NCBI GenBank assembly: GCA_023441965.1 | Contig: JAEZNB010000074.1 | Coordinates: 1 to 16,802, forward strand | DNA length: 16,802 nt | Direction of reading: 5' to 3' | Source: Bacillota bacterium | GTDB lineage: Bacteria > Bacillota > Clostridia > Lachnospirales > Lachnospiraceae | Part shown: positions 1 to 7,365 of the stretch, in pieces | Position numbering within the stretch: the stretch's first letter is position 1 | How the letters are laid out: each line of letters starts with the position of its first letter | Program-made: the position numbers and the translations under genes | Notes under the pieces: generated by a model | Told to the model about the DNA's origin: nothing | Databases searched by the model: none | Seen by the model: only the letters and a program-made list of their open reading frames with translations

Positions 1-60
1 TGTCTGTAGGATCATTATAATACACTTTTTCTTAAAAATACATACTTCAAACACTTATAA

Positions 61-144
61 AGTGGCATTTACTCTTCACAGTGGAATTTAACTTTTCACT
101 GGAATTTAACTTTTCACTCAACGAATAGTAATTAATAGTAATTA
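61..144. repeat. Tandem ~19-base motif array next to a doubled 10-mer, possible IS end
   Basis: Three near-identical units follow one another: AGTGGCATTTACTCTTCAC (61-79), AGTGGAATTTAACTTTTCAC (80-99) and TGGAATTTAACTTTTCAC (100-117). The sequence ATAGTAATTA then occurs twice in tandem (125-134, 135-144). Related units and the same 10-mer recur at the far right of the window. Spaced short repeats at a terminus are characteristic of IS21-family ends, so this may be an element end or relic. No transposase reading frame is present here, so that identification is inference. Confidence 0.5.
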
Positions 145-261
145 ATGTTAATTATTACTAAAGATTTTATGCTAATCGCTCAATACTTAATAACTTTCCG
201 AGCCATGTGGCCTATGAACTGAGGTACCCATGAGCTTCCCATGCAGCTTAAATTCCGGACA

Positions 262-292
262 TAAAAAGTGCCGTACAATCAAGTACGGCACC
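262..292 (-). terminator. Rho-independent terminator of the NlpC/P60 gene
   Basis: A perfect 9-base-pair stem, GTGCCGTAC (268-276) with GTACGGCAC (283-291), encloses a 6-base loop. On the minus strand it is followed at once by TTTTT (267-263). It lies about 50 bases past the stop codon of the NlpC/P60 gene, so it ends that transcript. Positions 1-260 beyond it hold the repeat array and AT-rich sequence, and I see no gene there. Confidence 0.88.
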
Positions 293-343
293 TATTTACT
301 CTTATTCTATTAACTTACCTTCATCATTCCATCCGCCACGGCA

Positions 344-1423
344 TCAGTCCTTAAGGTATCTGACATATCGTAAGGGCTTACGGTAATACATATTGGAGAT
401 CTTGATACCATCTCTCTTATTACTTGCATGGATGATCTTATCGTTGCCGATATAGATGGCCACATGGTTTATGCCGGAGCCGTTACCATAGAATACCAGG
501 TCACCGACCTTAAGTTCATTTCTTGATACTCTGGTTCCGCTGGCACCCTGACTGCCGGAGGTACGAGGAATGTAATAACCAAACTTCGCATAAATCTGCT
601 GGGTAAAGCCGGAACAATCAACACCCTTACCAAGAGTAGTTCCACCCCATACATAACGTCCGCCCAGGTATTCCTTCGCCTTGTTGACTAAGTTAACGCG
701 TAAGGAGGATACACCGGAACCATACTGCAGCTCTGTCATGGAGCTGGCCTTAGGTAAGGTATAAGCTAAGGTTACAAAATTCTTACATACATAACCAACA
801 GTTCCGCCTTCGCTATCGGAGTCGAGGCTTACCTTGACCCACTTATCATACTCTTCCCCATATCGCAATACCAGAGGATCGAGTACCAGTAATTCTTCCC
901 CTTTTGCAATGGAATCAATAATATTATCTTCTTTTGTTGTGGGAGCACTTCTTACGTTTAAAGATTCTGAATTGGAAATCGCAACCGGAGTGGCTAATTT
1001 CACTGCGAGCTGAGTTGCCTCATCGCCAAGGATTAAAAATTCTGTCTTAACATAACCGACAACACCGTTGGAAGAAATCTTGGTCCAACCACTGCCGTTA
1101 TCCGGCTCAAGAATATCACAGCCGCCGTTTTTCGGAAGCTTACCGACGATCTTTTCATTCAGCCCCGGGCCCTTGCGGATATTGAGATTATCTTCCACAT
1201 TAGCTATACCGATATTATTAAAACCGGGAATGGGGATTTCATCTGTTGAGAAGGTAGATATGGTTGCCGTATCCGAACTTGTCTGTGTTATACCGGGAAG
1301 TTCTTTATCATATATGAAGCCTGCCACTGCCTCTTCCATAGCCATTGCTGACATTGGAGTTGATGCAAGCATAATCGCTCCTGTTATACAAAGCAAGGAA
1401 ATTTTGAAACGCTTATTTACCAT
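344..1423 (-). CDS. Secreted SH3b-SH3b-NlpC/P60 cell-wall hydrolase
   Basis: Predicted exported peptidoglycan endopeptidase of 359 residues. A signal peptide (about 1-28: charged MVNKRFK, hydrophobic core, cleavage after Ala-Met-Ala) is followed by a Ser/Thr-rich linker, two bacterial SH3 domains (about 75-130 and 149-219, each with the N-(I/V)-R-x-(G/A)-P signature) and a C-terminal NlpC/P60 domain (about 244-359). The catalytic Cys270 lies in VDCSGF, His320 in INHVAIY and a third polar residue is His332 in IIHAS. NlpC/P60 enzymes usually cut between D-glutamate and the diamino acid of the stem peptide, while SH3b domains bind the wall. The start at 1423 is chosen because GGAGGA sits 7 bases upstream and a signal peptide follows at once; a longer in-frame reading to 1471 lacks both. 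It is monocistronic, with its own consensus promoter and terminator. The precise bond cut is not determinable here. Confidence 0.93.
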   Translation of the reverse strand: MVNKRFKISLLCITGAIMLASTPMSAMAMEEAVAGFIYDKELPGITQTSSDTATISTFSTDEIPIPGFNNIGIANVEDNLNIRKGPGLNEKIVGKLPKNGGCDILEPDNGSGWTKISSNGVVGYVKTEFLILGDEATQLAVKLATPVAISNSESLNVRSAPTTKEDNIIDSIAKGEELLVLDPLVLRYGEEYDKWVKVSLDSDSEGGTVGYVCKNFVTLAYTLPKASSMTELQYGSGVSSLRVNLVNKAKEYLGGRYVWGGTTLGKGVDCSGFTQQIYAKFGYYIPRTSGSQGASGTRVSRNELKVGDLVFYGNGSGINHVAIYIGNDKIIHASNKRDGIKISNMYYRKPLRYVRYLKD

Positions 1424-1533
1424 GAAATGATCCTCCAATTTCGCTTGTTTTATCACACGAAGTATCAGCAATTGAGTTATGTATCCGGTAAGTAAAGTAA
1501 TTATTACGTAAATATTAAATATGTTACGTGTGT

Positions 1534-1562
1534 ATTATAGCAAACCCCGGCATTTTTGTCAA
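1534..1562 (-). promoter_or_regulatory. Perfect sigma-A promoter of the NlpC/P60 gene
   Basis: On the minus strand TTGACA (1562-1557) is separated by exactly 17 bases from TATAAT (1539-1534), matching the full vegetative consensus. Transcription would start near 1527, leaving a leader of about 100 bases that is AT-rich. I recognise no riboswitch in the leader. Confidence 0.88.
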
Positions 1563-1610
1563 CTCTATGTCATACATATTTTACTTTTTCGTTAATATGG
1601 TTAAATTATG

Positions 1611-1656
1611 GCAAAATAAAGCTACCTTGACCAAATTTCATGGTACAGGGCAGCTT
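1611..1656 (-). terminator. Probable terminator after spoIVA
   Basis: On the minus strand AAGCTGCCCTGTACC (1656-1642) can pair with GGTCAAGGTAGCTT (1632-1619) with one G-U pair, one mismatch and one bulge. The stem is followed by TTTATTTT (1618-1611). It starts 15 bases past the spoIVA stop. The imperfect stem and interrupted T-run make it weaker than the other terminators in the window. Confidence 0.6.
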
Positions 1657-1671
1657 ATTGTTAAGAATATA

Positions 1672-3150
1672 TTAAATAATAATGCAGATCAGTCCGCCAT
1701 TGCTGTCATTGATGATTTTCTGCATGGTCTCCTGCAGCTTTAGCTGGCTGTCGTCGGTAAGCTTGTTGATTTTACTGTTGATTCCGTCATCCACCAGCTG
1801 CCGGACGGATTTTCCGAAGATATTTGTCTCCCAGATACCCTCAGGATTTTCACTGGCATTCTCGTGGATATAGTGAATCAGATCCTTTGCCTGATCCTCA
1901 GAACCGACGATCGGGGCTACCTCTGTCAGAATATCTGCCTTGATCATATGTATGGACGGAGCGCTTGCCTTAATCTTTACGCCGTACTTACTTCCGTGCT
2001 TCATGATCTCAGGCTCCTCGATCCTGATCTCCTCCTTCACAGGAGATACGATGCCATAACCCTTTCCCTTGACCTGGTTAACCGCATAGGAAACCTTCTC
2101 AAATTCGGACTTCTTCGCAGCCAAATCCCTTAAGGTAGAGATCAGCTGATATTCGCCGGTGATCGGAACTCCGATCAGATCACTTAAGATCTGGTAATAA
2201 TAGGCATCGTCAAATTCCACATTGACATCCACACTGCCATTCTGCATATCCACGTTGTCAATCTTGAAGCGTTTGACATATTTGCTGTCTGTCTCAAAAG
2301 TCTGGGTCCTGGCATCCTTGACCTGGGTGATCTGATCAAACAGTTCCTTTACTGAAGCAATCAAGTCAACCTTCAGCCAATGGTCAGCCGGCAGCATCTC
2401 TGCCCATTTCGGCATAAAGAAATCTACTTCCGTAACGGGGAATACATTCAGGATGTTCTCCATGATCTTATTCACGTCATCCTTCTTCAGCTGTTCGCAG
2501 TTGACCGGCAACACTGACACATCATACCTGTCAGAGATTTCTTCTGCGATTCTTAAGGTTTCATTGGAATATGGCTTGCTGGTATTCAGGAGAACGATGA
2601 AGGGTTTGCCTAACTGCTTTAATTCCACAATGGTCCTCTCTTCGGGAGCCATATAATTTTGTCTCGGCAGATCTCCGAAGCTACCGTCAGTAGTAATAAC
2701 GATGCCAATGGTAGAATGATCATTGATTACCTTCCTGGTTCCGAGCTCCGCAGCCTGGGTGAAGGGAATTTCATTCTCGAACCAGGGGGTTCTGACCATC
2801 CGTTCATGGTCATTCTCGGTATGTCCGGAGGCTCCGTCCACCATATAACCGACACAGTCAATTAAGCGGATCTTCACCTTGGTATTATCGTCCAGGGCGA
2901 TCTCAGCAGCCTCCTTGGGAATGAACTTGGGCTCGGTAGTCATGATGGTCTTGCCTGCCGCAGCCTGGGGCAACTCATCCACTGCTCGTTCTCTGCTATG
3001 GACATCTGCAATATTGGGTATTACCAAAAGATCCATGAATCTCTTGATAAAGGTAGACTTTCCTGTTCTGACCGGCCCTACCACACCTATGTATATTTCA
3101 CCGCCTGTCCTAGCCTGAATATCATTATAAACATCATATTGCCCTAACAT
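1672..3150 (-). CDS. spoIVA: Stage IV sporulation protein A, spore coat morphogenetic ATPase
   Basis: SpoIVA is the ATPase that polymerises on the outer forespore membrane and forms the basement layer on which the spore coat assembles. The product is 492 residues, the same length as the Bacillus subtilis protein. It has a Walker A motif GPVRTGKST (25-33), a Walker B-like RLIDCVGY with Asp98, a sporulation-specific middle region, and the conserved hydrophobic C-terminus GGLICIII that in Bacillus contacts the membrane anchor SpoVM. The start has AAGGAGG 7 bases upstream (3164-3158). A sigma-E-like promoter lies just ahead, fitting mother-cell expression. The upstream ABC exporter gene ends 114 bases away with no clear terminator between, so read-through in vegetative cells is possible. 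Its presence is firm evidence for an endospore former. Confidence 0.98.
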   Translation of the reverse strand: MLGQYDVYNDIQARTGGEIYIGVVGPVRTGKSTFIKRFMDLLVIPNIADVHSRERAVDELPQAAAGKTIMTTEPKFIPKEAAEIALDDNTKVKIRLIDCVGYMVDGASGHTENDHERMVRTPWFENEIPFTQAAELGTRKVINDHSTIGIVITTDGSFGDLPRQNYMAPEERTIVELKQLGKPFIVLLNTSKPYSNETLRIAEEISDRYDVSVLPVNCEQLKKDDVNKIMENILNVFPVTEVDFFMPKWAEMLPADHWLKVDLIASVKELFDQITQVKDARTQTFETDSKYVKRFKIDNVDMQNGSVDVNVEFDDAYYYQILSDLIGVPITGEYQLISTLRDLAAKKSEFEKVSYAVNQVKGKGYGIVSPVKEEIRIEEPEIMKHGSKYGVKIKASAPSIHMIKADILTEVAPIVGSEDQAKDLIHYIHENASENPEGIWETNIFGKSVRQLVDDGINSKINKLTDDSQLKLQETMQKIINDSNGGLICIII

Positions 3151-3177
3151 ATGTCAACCTCCTTATGGTTATAGTTA

Positions 3178-3206
3178 AAGATATGCAGGGCTGTTTCATT
3201 CTATGA
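3178..3206 (-). promoter_or_regulatory. Sigma-E-like promoter of spoIVA
   Basis: On the minus strand TCATAGA (3206-3200), 14 bases, then CATATCTT (3185-3178). The Bacillus sigma-E consensus is roughly KMATATT-N14-CATACAHT; this site matches 5 of 7 and 6 of 8 positions with the right spacing. The implied start of transcription lies about 20 bases before the spoIVA ATG. spoIVA is sigma-E dependent in Bacillus, which supports the call. Confidence 0.6.
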
Positions 3207-3264
3207 TACGGGATAGTAACTTGTTCACTGTGAATTTTTGCTTCTTCTTTCCTGCTCTTTCGCT

Positions 3265-5103
3265 TCAGACATCCACATATTTTGATGCCTGAGCCTTCCA
3301 CATTTCAGCGTATTTTCCTCTTCTGATCAGCAGGTCCTTATGGCTTCCCTCCTCAATGATCCTGCCCTGCTCCAGCATTATAATACGGTCTGCATTGCGG
3401 GTGGTTGAGAGCCGATGGGAAATAAAGACGACGGACTTTTGCTCTGCTGCCTGCAGCATGGCTTCATTCAGCTGGTATTCGGCGATCGGATCCAGAGCTG
3501 AAGAGGGTTCGTCCAAGATCACCAGCTGGGCATCCTTATAGAAGGCCCTGGCGATGGCAAGCTTCTGGCTTTCCCCGCCGGACAGGTCGATACCGCTCTC
3601 CTCGAATTCTGTGGTCAGCTCAGTAGACAGTTCATTCGGAAGCTGTTCCAGACGATCTCCGAAGCCGCTGTAATGTAAGGCCTTTCTTACCTCCGGCTCA
3701 TGCAGCTTCTGAAGCAGTTTCTCTTCATGGTCCAGAACCACATTATTCCGGATATCGGTGGCAAAGATCTTAAAGTCCTGAAAGATCGTACCGATTCTCT
3801 CCCGGTATTCTCTGACATTATACTTACGGATATTGATCCCATCGTAAACAATCTCACCTTCCGCCGGGTCATAGAGCCTCATGATCAGCTTAATCAGGGT
3901 TGTCTTGCCGGCGCCGTTATAACCTACCAGGGCGACCTTCTCCTCAGGATGAATCGTCAGATTTATATCCTGCAGAATATAACCGTCCTGACTGTAGCCG
4001 AAGGACACATGCCTTAATTCAAGAAGCTTGGGCTCCTTGGGTAGGGGCAGATTCTCTTCGCTTGTAATCTTCTGCTCAATATTCAGGAAGTTACGGATCT
4101 TCTCTATATACAGACTATTCTCCGAAACCTTGGGAAAGACACGGGAAATGGTCCGTAGGCTGTTCCTTACTCTACCCGCCATGTGCCAAAGCACAACCAC
4201 ACTGCTGTAGGAGATGGTATGGAGGACTGAGGCCTGGTACACCAGGTAGGAAATAAAGAGGACATCACTGATAAAATCATTGGCCAGATAGTCATTGCAG
4301 AACCACAGGACAGACCGCTTCCTGGAATTCTTCTTCTCAATCTCCCGTATCTGCCGGTTCGACGCATCAAATTCCTCGTACAGTCTTTCCGTGATGTCAG
4401 GGCTTAAACGGACTTCCTTGGCATATTCGTTCAGGTAGAATACCCTGTGTACATAGGACCTTTTCCGCTCCAGGGGATTTCTCTCCAGACGGATCTGATA
4501 ACTCAGCTTGTTGATGACCTGCGAAATGAAAAAGGTCAGTATAAAGGATGCCAGGATAAAGTAGAAGGCGGCCGCATCGATCGTCAGGATAAAGAGACCG
4601 CTGGTAATCAGTATGGTAATGCCCCGGAACAAGGCTTCAATAATCTGATGGGTTCTGTTGATGGACTCCTGGGCCTCCGAGATGGAGAATACGAACTCAT
4701 TGTAGTAGTCCGGATTATCATAGCATTCCAGATCCAGATCCTTCACCTTATCATAGAGCATTCCCTTCAGCTGCTTCTCGATTTTTGGCAGACCCTTCTG
4801 GGATACCAGGTTCTGGTAGATGCCGCTGAACAGAAAGGATATGGCCCAGGCTGCAAATACGACCAGAAGAAAACGCAAGACCGAGGAAAAGGGCTTCTGA
4901 AACTCTGCTGCCTCAAGGACATACTGAATCCCGTAGCCATGCTCCAAAAATTCCAGGCCCTGCTGCTTCACCTGTTCAAAGATCATAAAGGCCATGAAGA
5001 AAGGGGCTGTCCGGAAGGAAAGACTGACCAGGAACCAGTTATTTGATAAAATCTTCTTGGGACTCTGACGCATCTTATCTTTATTCTTATTCTGCTTACT
5101 CAT
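3265..5103 (-). CDS. ABC exporter half-transporter, ATP-binding/permease, second subunit
   Basis: A 612-residue fused permease-ATPase. Hydrophobic segments near residues 25-45, 75-95, 160-200 and 275-310 form the transmembrane part; the nucleotide-binding domain starts near 360. It has Walker A GYNGAGKTT (394-402), Q-loop Gln442, signature LSGGE (507-511), Walker B VILDEP with Glu532 and switch His563, so the ATP site residues are complete. The ATG overlaps the stop of the upstream ABC gene by 4 bases (ATGA), typical of coupled translation of heterodimer partners. The motif ECYDNPDYYNEF in the coupling region recurs in partly similar form in its partner, so the two probably arose by duplication. 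Exporters of this type move peptides, lipids or drugs; the substrate cannot be read from the sequence, and no precursor peptide, protease or modification enzyme is next to it. Confidence 0.93.
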   Translation of the reverse strand: MSKQNKNKDKMRQSPKKILSNNWFLVSLSFRTAPFFMAFMIFEQVKQQGLEFLEHGYGIQYVLEAAEFQKPFSSVLRFLLVVFAAWAISFLFSGIYQNLVSQKGLPKIEKQLKGMLYDKVKDLDLECYDNPDYYNEFVFSISEAQESINRTHQIIEALFRGITILITSGLFILTIDAAAFYFILASFILTFFISQVINKLSYQIRLERNPLERKRSYVHRVFYLNEYAKEVRLSPDITERLYEEFDASNRQIREIEKKNSRKRSVLWFCNDYLANDFISDVLFISYLVYQASVLHTISYSSVVVLWHMAGRVRNSLRTISRVFPKVSENSLYIEKIRNFLNIEQKITSEENLPLPKEPKLLELRHVSFGYSQDGYILQDINLTIHPEEKVALVGYNGAGKTTLIKLIMRLYDPAEGEIVYDGINIRKYNVREYRERIGTIFQDFKIFATDIRNNVVLDHEEKLLQKLHEPEVRKALHYSGFGDRLEQLPNELSTELTTEFEESGIDLSGGESQKLAIARAFYKDAQLVILDEPSSALDPIAEYQLNEAMLQAAEQKSVVFISHRLSTTRNADRIIMLEQGRIIEEGSHKDLLIRRGKYAEMWKAQASKYVDV

Positions 5104-6926
5104 GCCGTCACCTCCTGCAGATCTTCCACAGCCAGATAGTTCTTCGCCTGCTTATTGAACATATCGGCATAGGAGCCATCCAGACTCATCAGCTCCTTAT
5201 GGCTGCCCCGTTCTATGATTTCTCCATGCTCCAGCATGTAGATCATATCCGCATTCCGCACGGAGGATAGCCTGTGGGAGATAAAGATCATGGTCTTATC
5301 CTTACTGTTTCTTAACATACTGTCGTAAAGCTCATATTCCGCTATGGGGTCCAGGGCACTGGAGGGTTCGTCAAAGACCTTGATCGGGGCATCCTTGGCG
5401 AAGGCTCTGGCAGCAACCAGCTTCTGATATTCACCGCCGGATAAAATCGCCCCATCCTCTTCAAATTCCTTGGTCAGGATGGTATCCGCCTGCTTGGGCA
5501 GGGACATGACCTTGTCATATACTCCGGCATTTTTTAAAGCTTCCAGGATAACCTCATCATCCTCTGCAGTGACCTTACGCATCATGACATTTTCCTTGAT
5601 GGAAAAGGCCAGGATCTTATAATCCTGGAAGGCTGCGGCAAAGAGCTGTCTATAAGCCTTCAGCTGATACTCCTTAATATTTCTTCCGTTCAGCAGAATC
5701 TCCCCCTCCGTCGGATCGTAGAGACGGAATAAGAGTTTAATGATCGTGGTTTTACCGGCTCCGTTATGACCAACCAAGGCAACATTGGATTTGCCCTTTA
5801 TGAGAAAGGATAAGTTCTTTACGGTGTAATCGCTGTCTTCCTTATATTTGAAGCTGACATTCCGAAACTCGATGGACGCGATCTCTTTCTCCGGAAGGAT
5901 GCCGTCATAATCCTCCGGCAGCTTCTCTTCATATTCCAAGAAGGTCCTAAGATTTTCTACGAACATGCCCTGTTTAACGCTTTCCATAATATGCTGGGCA
6001 AACTGAATGAGCAGCCAGGTGGCCGCCACCATGGCACTGGATAATACGGCCAGGTCTGCCAGAGCCATGGTCTTAGATACAATGGTTCGGAAGGCTCCGT
6101 ATAAAAGCAGACCCTCAAAGATGAGTGTAAAAGTGAAGTAATTTCTGAACCAAAGAGGCAGGTTGATCTTGAAAACATACTTCTCTGCCACATCAAAGAT
6201 TCCGTTCAGGGCATCGGTGTATTTCTGCTTCAGCAGGTTATAGACCTTGGAAAGACGCATTTCCTTGGCATAATCCTGCAGGTACATCACACGATTGATA
6301 TAATCGATCTTTCTGCGATAAGGAACCAGGGCCTGATCCCTCTGAAAGATATACTTATTCATGAAATATCCGAATACAAAGGTGCCGATGATCGGTAAAA
6401 ACACGAATAGCAGAGCAAGCTTATCGATGGAATACATGGTGGTGAAGACGGTAATGGCCGCCGCTCCTCCAAACAGAATCCCGAAAAGATTGCTGACGAC
6501 ATTAAAGAGCTTCTCTTCCGCCTTATCAATCGCCAAAGTATACTTATTATAGAAGTCACTGTCCTCAAAGCACTTCAGCTCCACATTCATCGCCTTCCGG
6601 TACAGCATCCGGTATAGCTTCTGATAAACAGTGACAGAGGCAGTCGGCCGGAAGTTCCCCTCCAGATATGCATAGTAAGCAGAATAGACAGAAAAGACAG
6701 CACCGGTAATCAGGATAAAGGTCATGATTTCCGAAAAGCTCTTCTCATGCTCTATGGCACTGATCAGATAGCGGATGAAAAACAGACTGTAAAAGATCCA
6801 GACAAAATAACCGGTCTGGGATAAGGCCGTATGTATCACCGCACTCTTTTTGATCCTCCAAAATAGCTTTACTGCATATAAGTTGTTTTGAACTGCTCTT
6901 ATTTTCTTAATATCCTTCTGTTCCAT
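5100..6926 (-). CDS. ABC exporter half-transporter, ATP-binding/permease, first subunit
   Basis: A 608-residue fused permease-ATPase, first gene of a two-gene exporter operon. Membrane segments occur near residues 32-56, 64-88, 140-192 and 262-310, followed by an ATPase domain from about 350. Walker A is GHNGAGKTT (386-394), Q-loop Gln434, signature LSGGE (495-499), Walker B VFDEP with Glu520, and switch His551. All catalytic residues are present in both subunits, unlike many heterodimers in which one site is degenerate. The start at 6926 is preferred over an in-frame codon at 6980 because CGGGGGGAG lies just upstream and the extra residues look like leader sequence; this shortens the protein by 18 residues. 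Its promoter contains a LexA-box-like palindrome about 190 bases upstream, suggesting damage-inducible expression (inference). Substrate unknown. Confidence 0.92.
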   Translation of the reverse strand: MEQKDIKKIRAVQNNLYAVKLFWRIKKSAVIHTALSQTGYFVWIFYSLFFIRYLISAIEHEKSFSEIMTFILITGAVFSVYSAYYAYLEGNFRPTASVTVYQKLYRMLYRKAMNVELKCFEDSDFYNKYTLAIDKAEEKLFNVVSNLFGILFGGAAAITVFTTMYSIDKLALLFVFLPIIGTFVFGYFMNKYIFQRDQALVPYRRKIDYINRVMYLQDYAKEMRLSKVYNLLKQKYTDALNGIFDVAEKYVFKINLPLWFRNYFTFTLIFEGLLLYGAFRTIVSKTMALADLAVLSSAMVAATWLLIQFAQHIMESVKQGMFVENLRTFLEYEEKLPEDYDGILPEKEIASIEFRNVSFKYKEDSDYTVKNLSFLIKGKSNVALVGHNGAGKTTIIKLLFRLYDPTEGEILLNGRNIKEYQLKAYRQLFAAAFQDYKILAFSIKENVMMRKVTAEDDEVILEALKNAGVYDKVMSLPKQADTILTKEFEEDGAILSGGEYQKLVAARAFAKDAPIKVFDEPSSALDPIAEYELYDSMLRNSKDKTMIFISHRLSSVRNADMIYMLEHGEIIERGSHKELMSLDGSYADMFNKQAKNYLAVEDLQEVTA

Positions 6927-6970
6927 CTTTCTCCCCCCGGAATGTATGTTTGAAAAGAAATATAACCAAG

Positions 6971-7000
6971 ATATTACCATATCATGCTAATTAATGTAAA
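6971..7000 (-). promoter_or_regulatory. Possible second, start-proximal promoter of the ABC operon
   Basis: Minus strand TTTACA (7000-6995), 18 bases, then TGG-TAATAT (extended -10, hexamer 6976-6971). The -10 matches consensus at 4 of 6 positions. If used, it gives a short leader of about 40 bases and would bypass the upstream palindrome-controlled promoter. Confidence 0.35.
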
Positions 7001-7101
7001 GGGTAATAATTATTTTTAATTATTTCCTTCTGTCAGATCAGATACAGGCTGAGCACCTCCGTTCGGTCATCTGAAATAAGGTATTCCCTTGTTATTTCCA
7101 T

Positions 7102-7130
7102 ATGATACCATAAACAGAACATATGTTCAA
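7102..7130 (-). promoter_or_regulatory. Main sigma-A promoter of the ABC exporter operon
   Basis: Minus strand TTGAAC (7130-7125), exactly 17 bases, then TGG-TATCAT (-10 hexamer 7107-7102), an extended -10. An A/T-rich stretch (plus 7131-7150) just upstream of the -35 could act as an UP element. The implied transcript start is near 7095, leaving a leader of about 170 bases before the first ABC gene. Confidence 0.7.
7117..7128. promoter_or_regulatory. Perfect GAACATATGTTC palindrome, candidate LexA (SOS) operator
   Basis: The 12-base perfect palindrome GAACATATGTTC is the core of the LexA/DinR box of Firmicutes (Bacillus CGAACRNRYGTTYG; Listeria boxes share the same core). It overlaps the -35 hexamer and spacer of the ABC operon promoter, where a bound repressor would block RNA polymerase. 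Binding by LexA is inference; the sequence match and position are seen directly. Confidence 0.6.
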
Positions 7131-7195
7131 GGATTAAATTAAAAAATATTGAAGATTCTCAAAGGAGGGGGGATGCTTAGAACAATAAAACAGAA

Positions 7196-7282
7196 ATGAA
7201 ACGAGCTTCAAGAATCCATGAAATCAGACATGAAAACAGACTTGAAATAGAGACATGAAATAAAGGAAATGAAGGCATGAAA
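7196..7282. repeat. Degenerate ATGAAA-centred short repeat between gpsA and the ABC operon
   Basis: The heptamer CATGAAA or a close variant occurs at 7217, 7229, 7241 (CTTGAAA), 7254, 7268 (AATGAAG) and 7276, with an outlying ATGAAA at 7196. The first four are spaced 12, 12 and 13 bases, giving a unit like CATGAAATCAGA. The array is non-coding and lies just beyond the gpsA terminator. Together with the promoter and operator, it accounts for the unusually long gap 6927-7365. Confidence 0.55.
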
Positions 7283-7314
7283 AAGGTGACCCAAGTGTAA
7301 GTCTAAGGTCACCC
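7280..7314 (-). terminator. Rho-independent terminator of the DUF512-der-plsY-gpsA operon
   Basis: On the minus strand GGTGACC (7313-7307) pairs perfectly with GGTCACC (7291-7285) across a 15-base loop, and TTTTT (7284-7280) follows. It lies about 50 bases past the gpsA stop. The loop is longer than usual, but arms and T-run are clean. Confidence 0.8.
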
Positions 7315-7365
7315 GAAACATTTCATATCATTCATGCCGCACTGCTTCTATGGCTACTCTGAAGC

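Noticed and set aside
1424..1527. Possible c-di-AMP (ydaO-type) riboswitch in the NlpC/P60 leader
   Set aside because: Such riboswitches often precede cell-wall hydrolases, but the leader is only about 100 bases, AT-rich and shows none of the conserved core.
3219..3237. TTCAC/GTGAA inverted repeat followed by T-run (plus strand) between the ABC genes and spoIVA
   Set aside because: The stem is only 5 pairs with a one-base loop and the T-run is on the strand without a gene; not a credible terminator.
4447..5046. Open frame of 199 codons on the plus strand
   Set aside because: It lies wholly antisense to the ABC exporter gene, has no ribosome site and its composition looks like the reverse of a coding frame.
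7161..7199. Plus-strand AAAGGAGGGGGG followed by ATG and an 8-codon peptide MLRTIKQK
   Set aside because: The ribosome-site match is striking, but the frame closes after 8 codons, no plus promoter is evident and no gene follows; most likely chance in purine-rich sequence.
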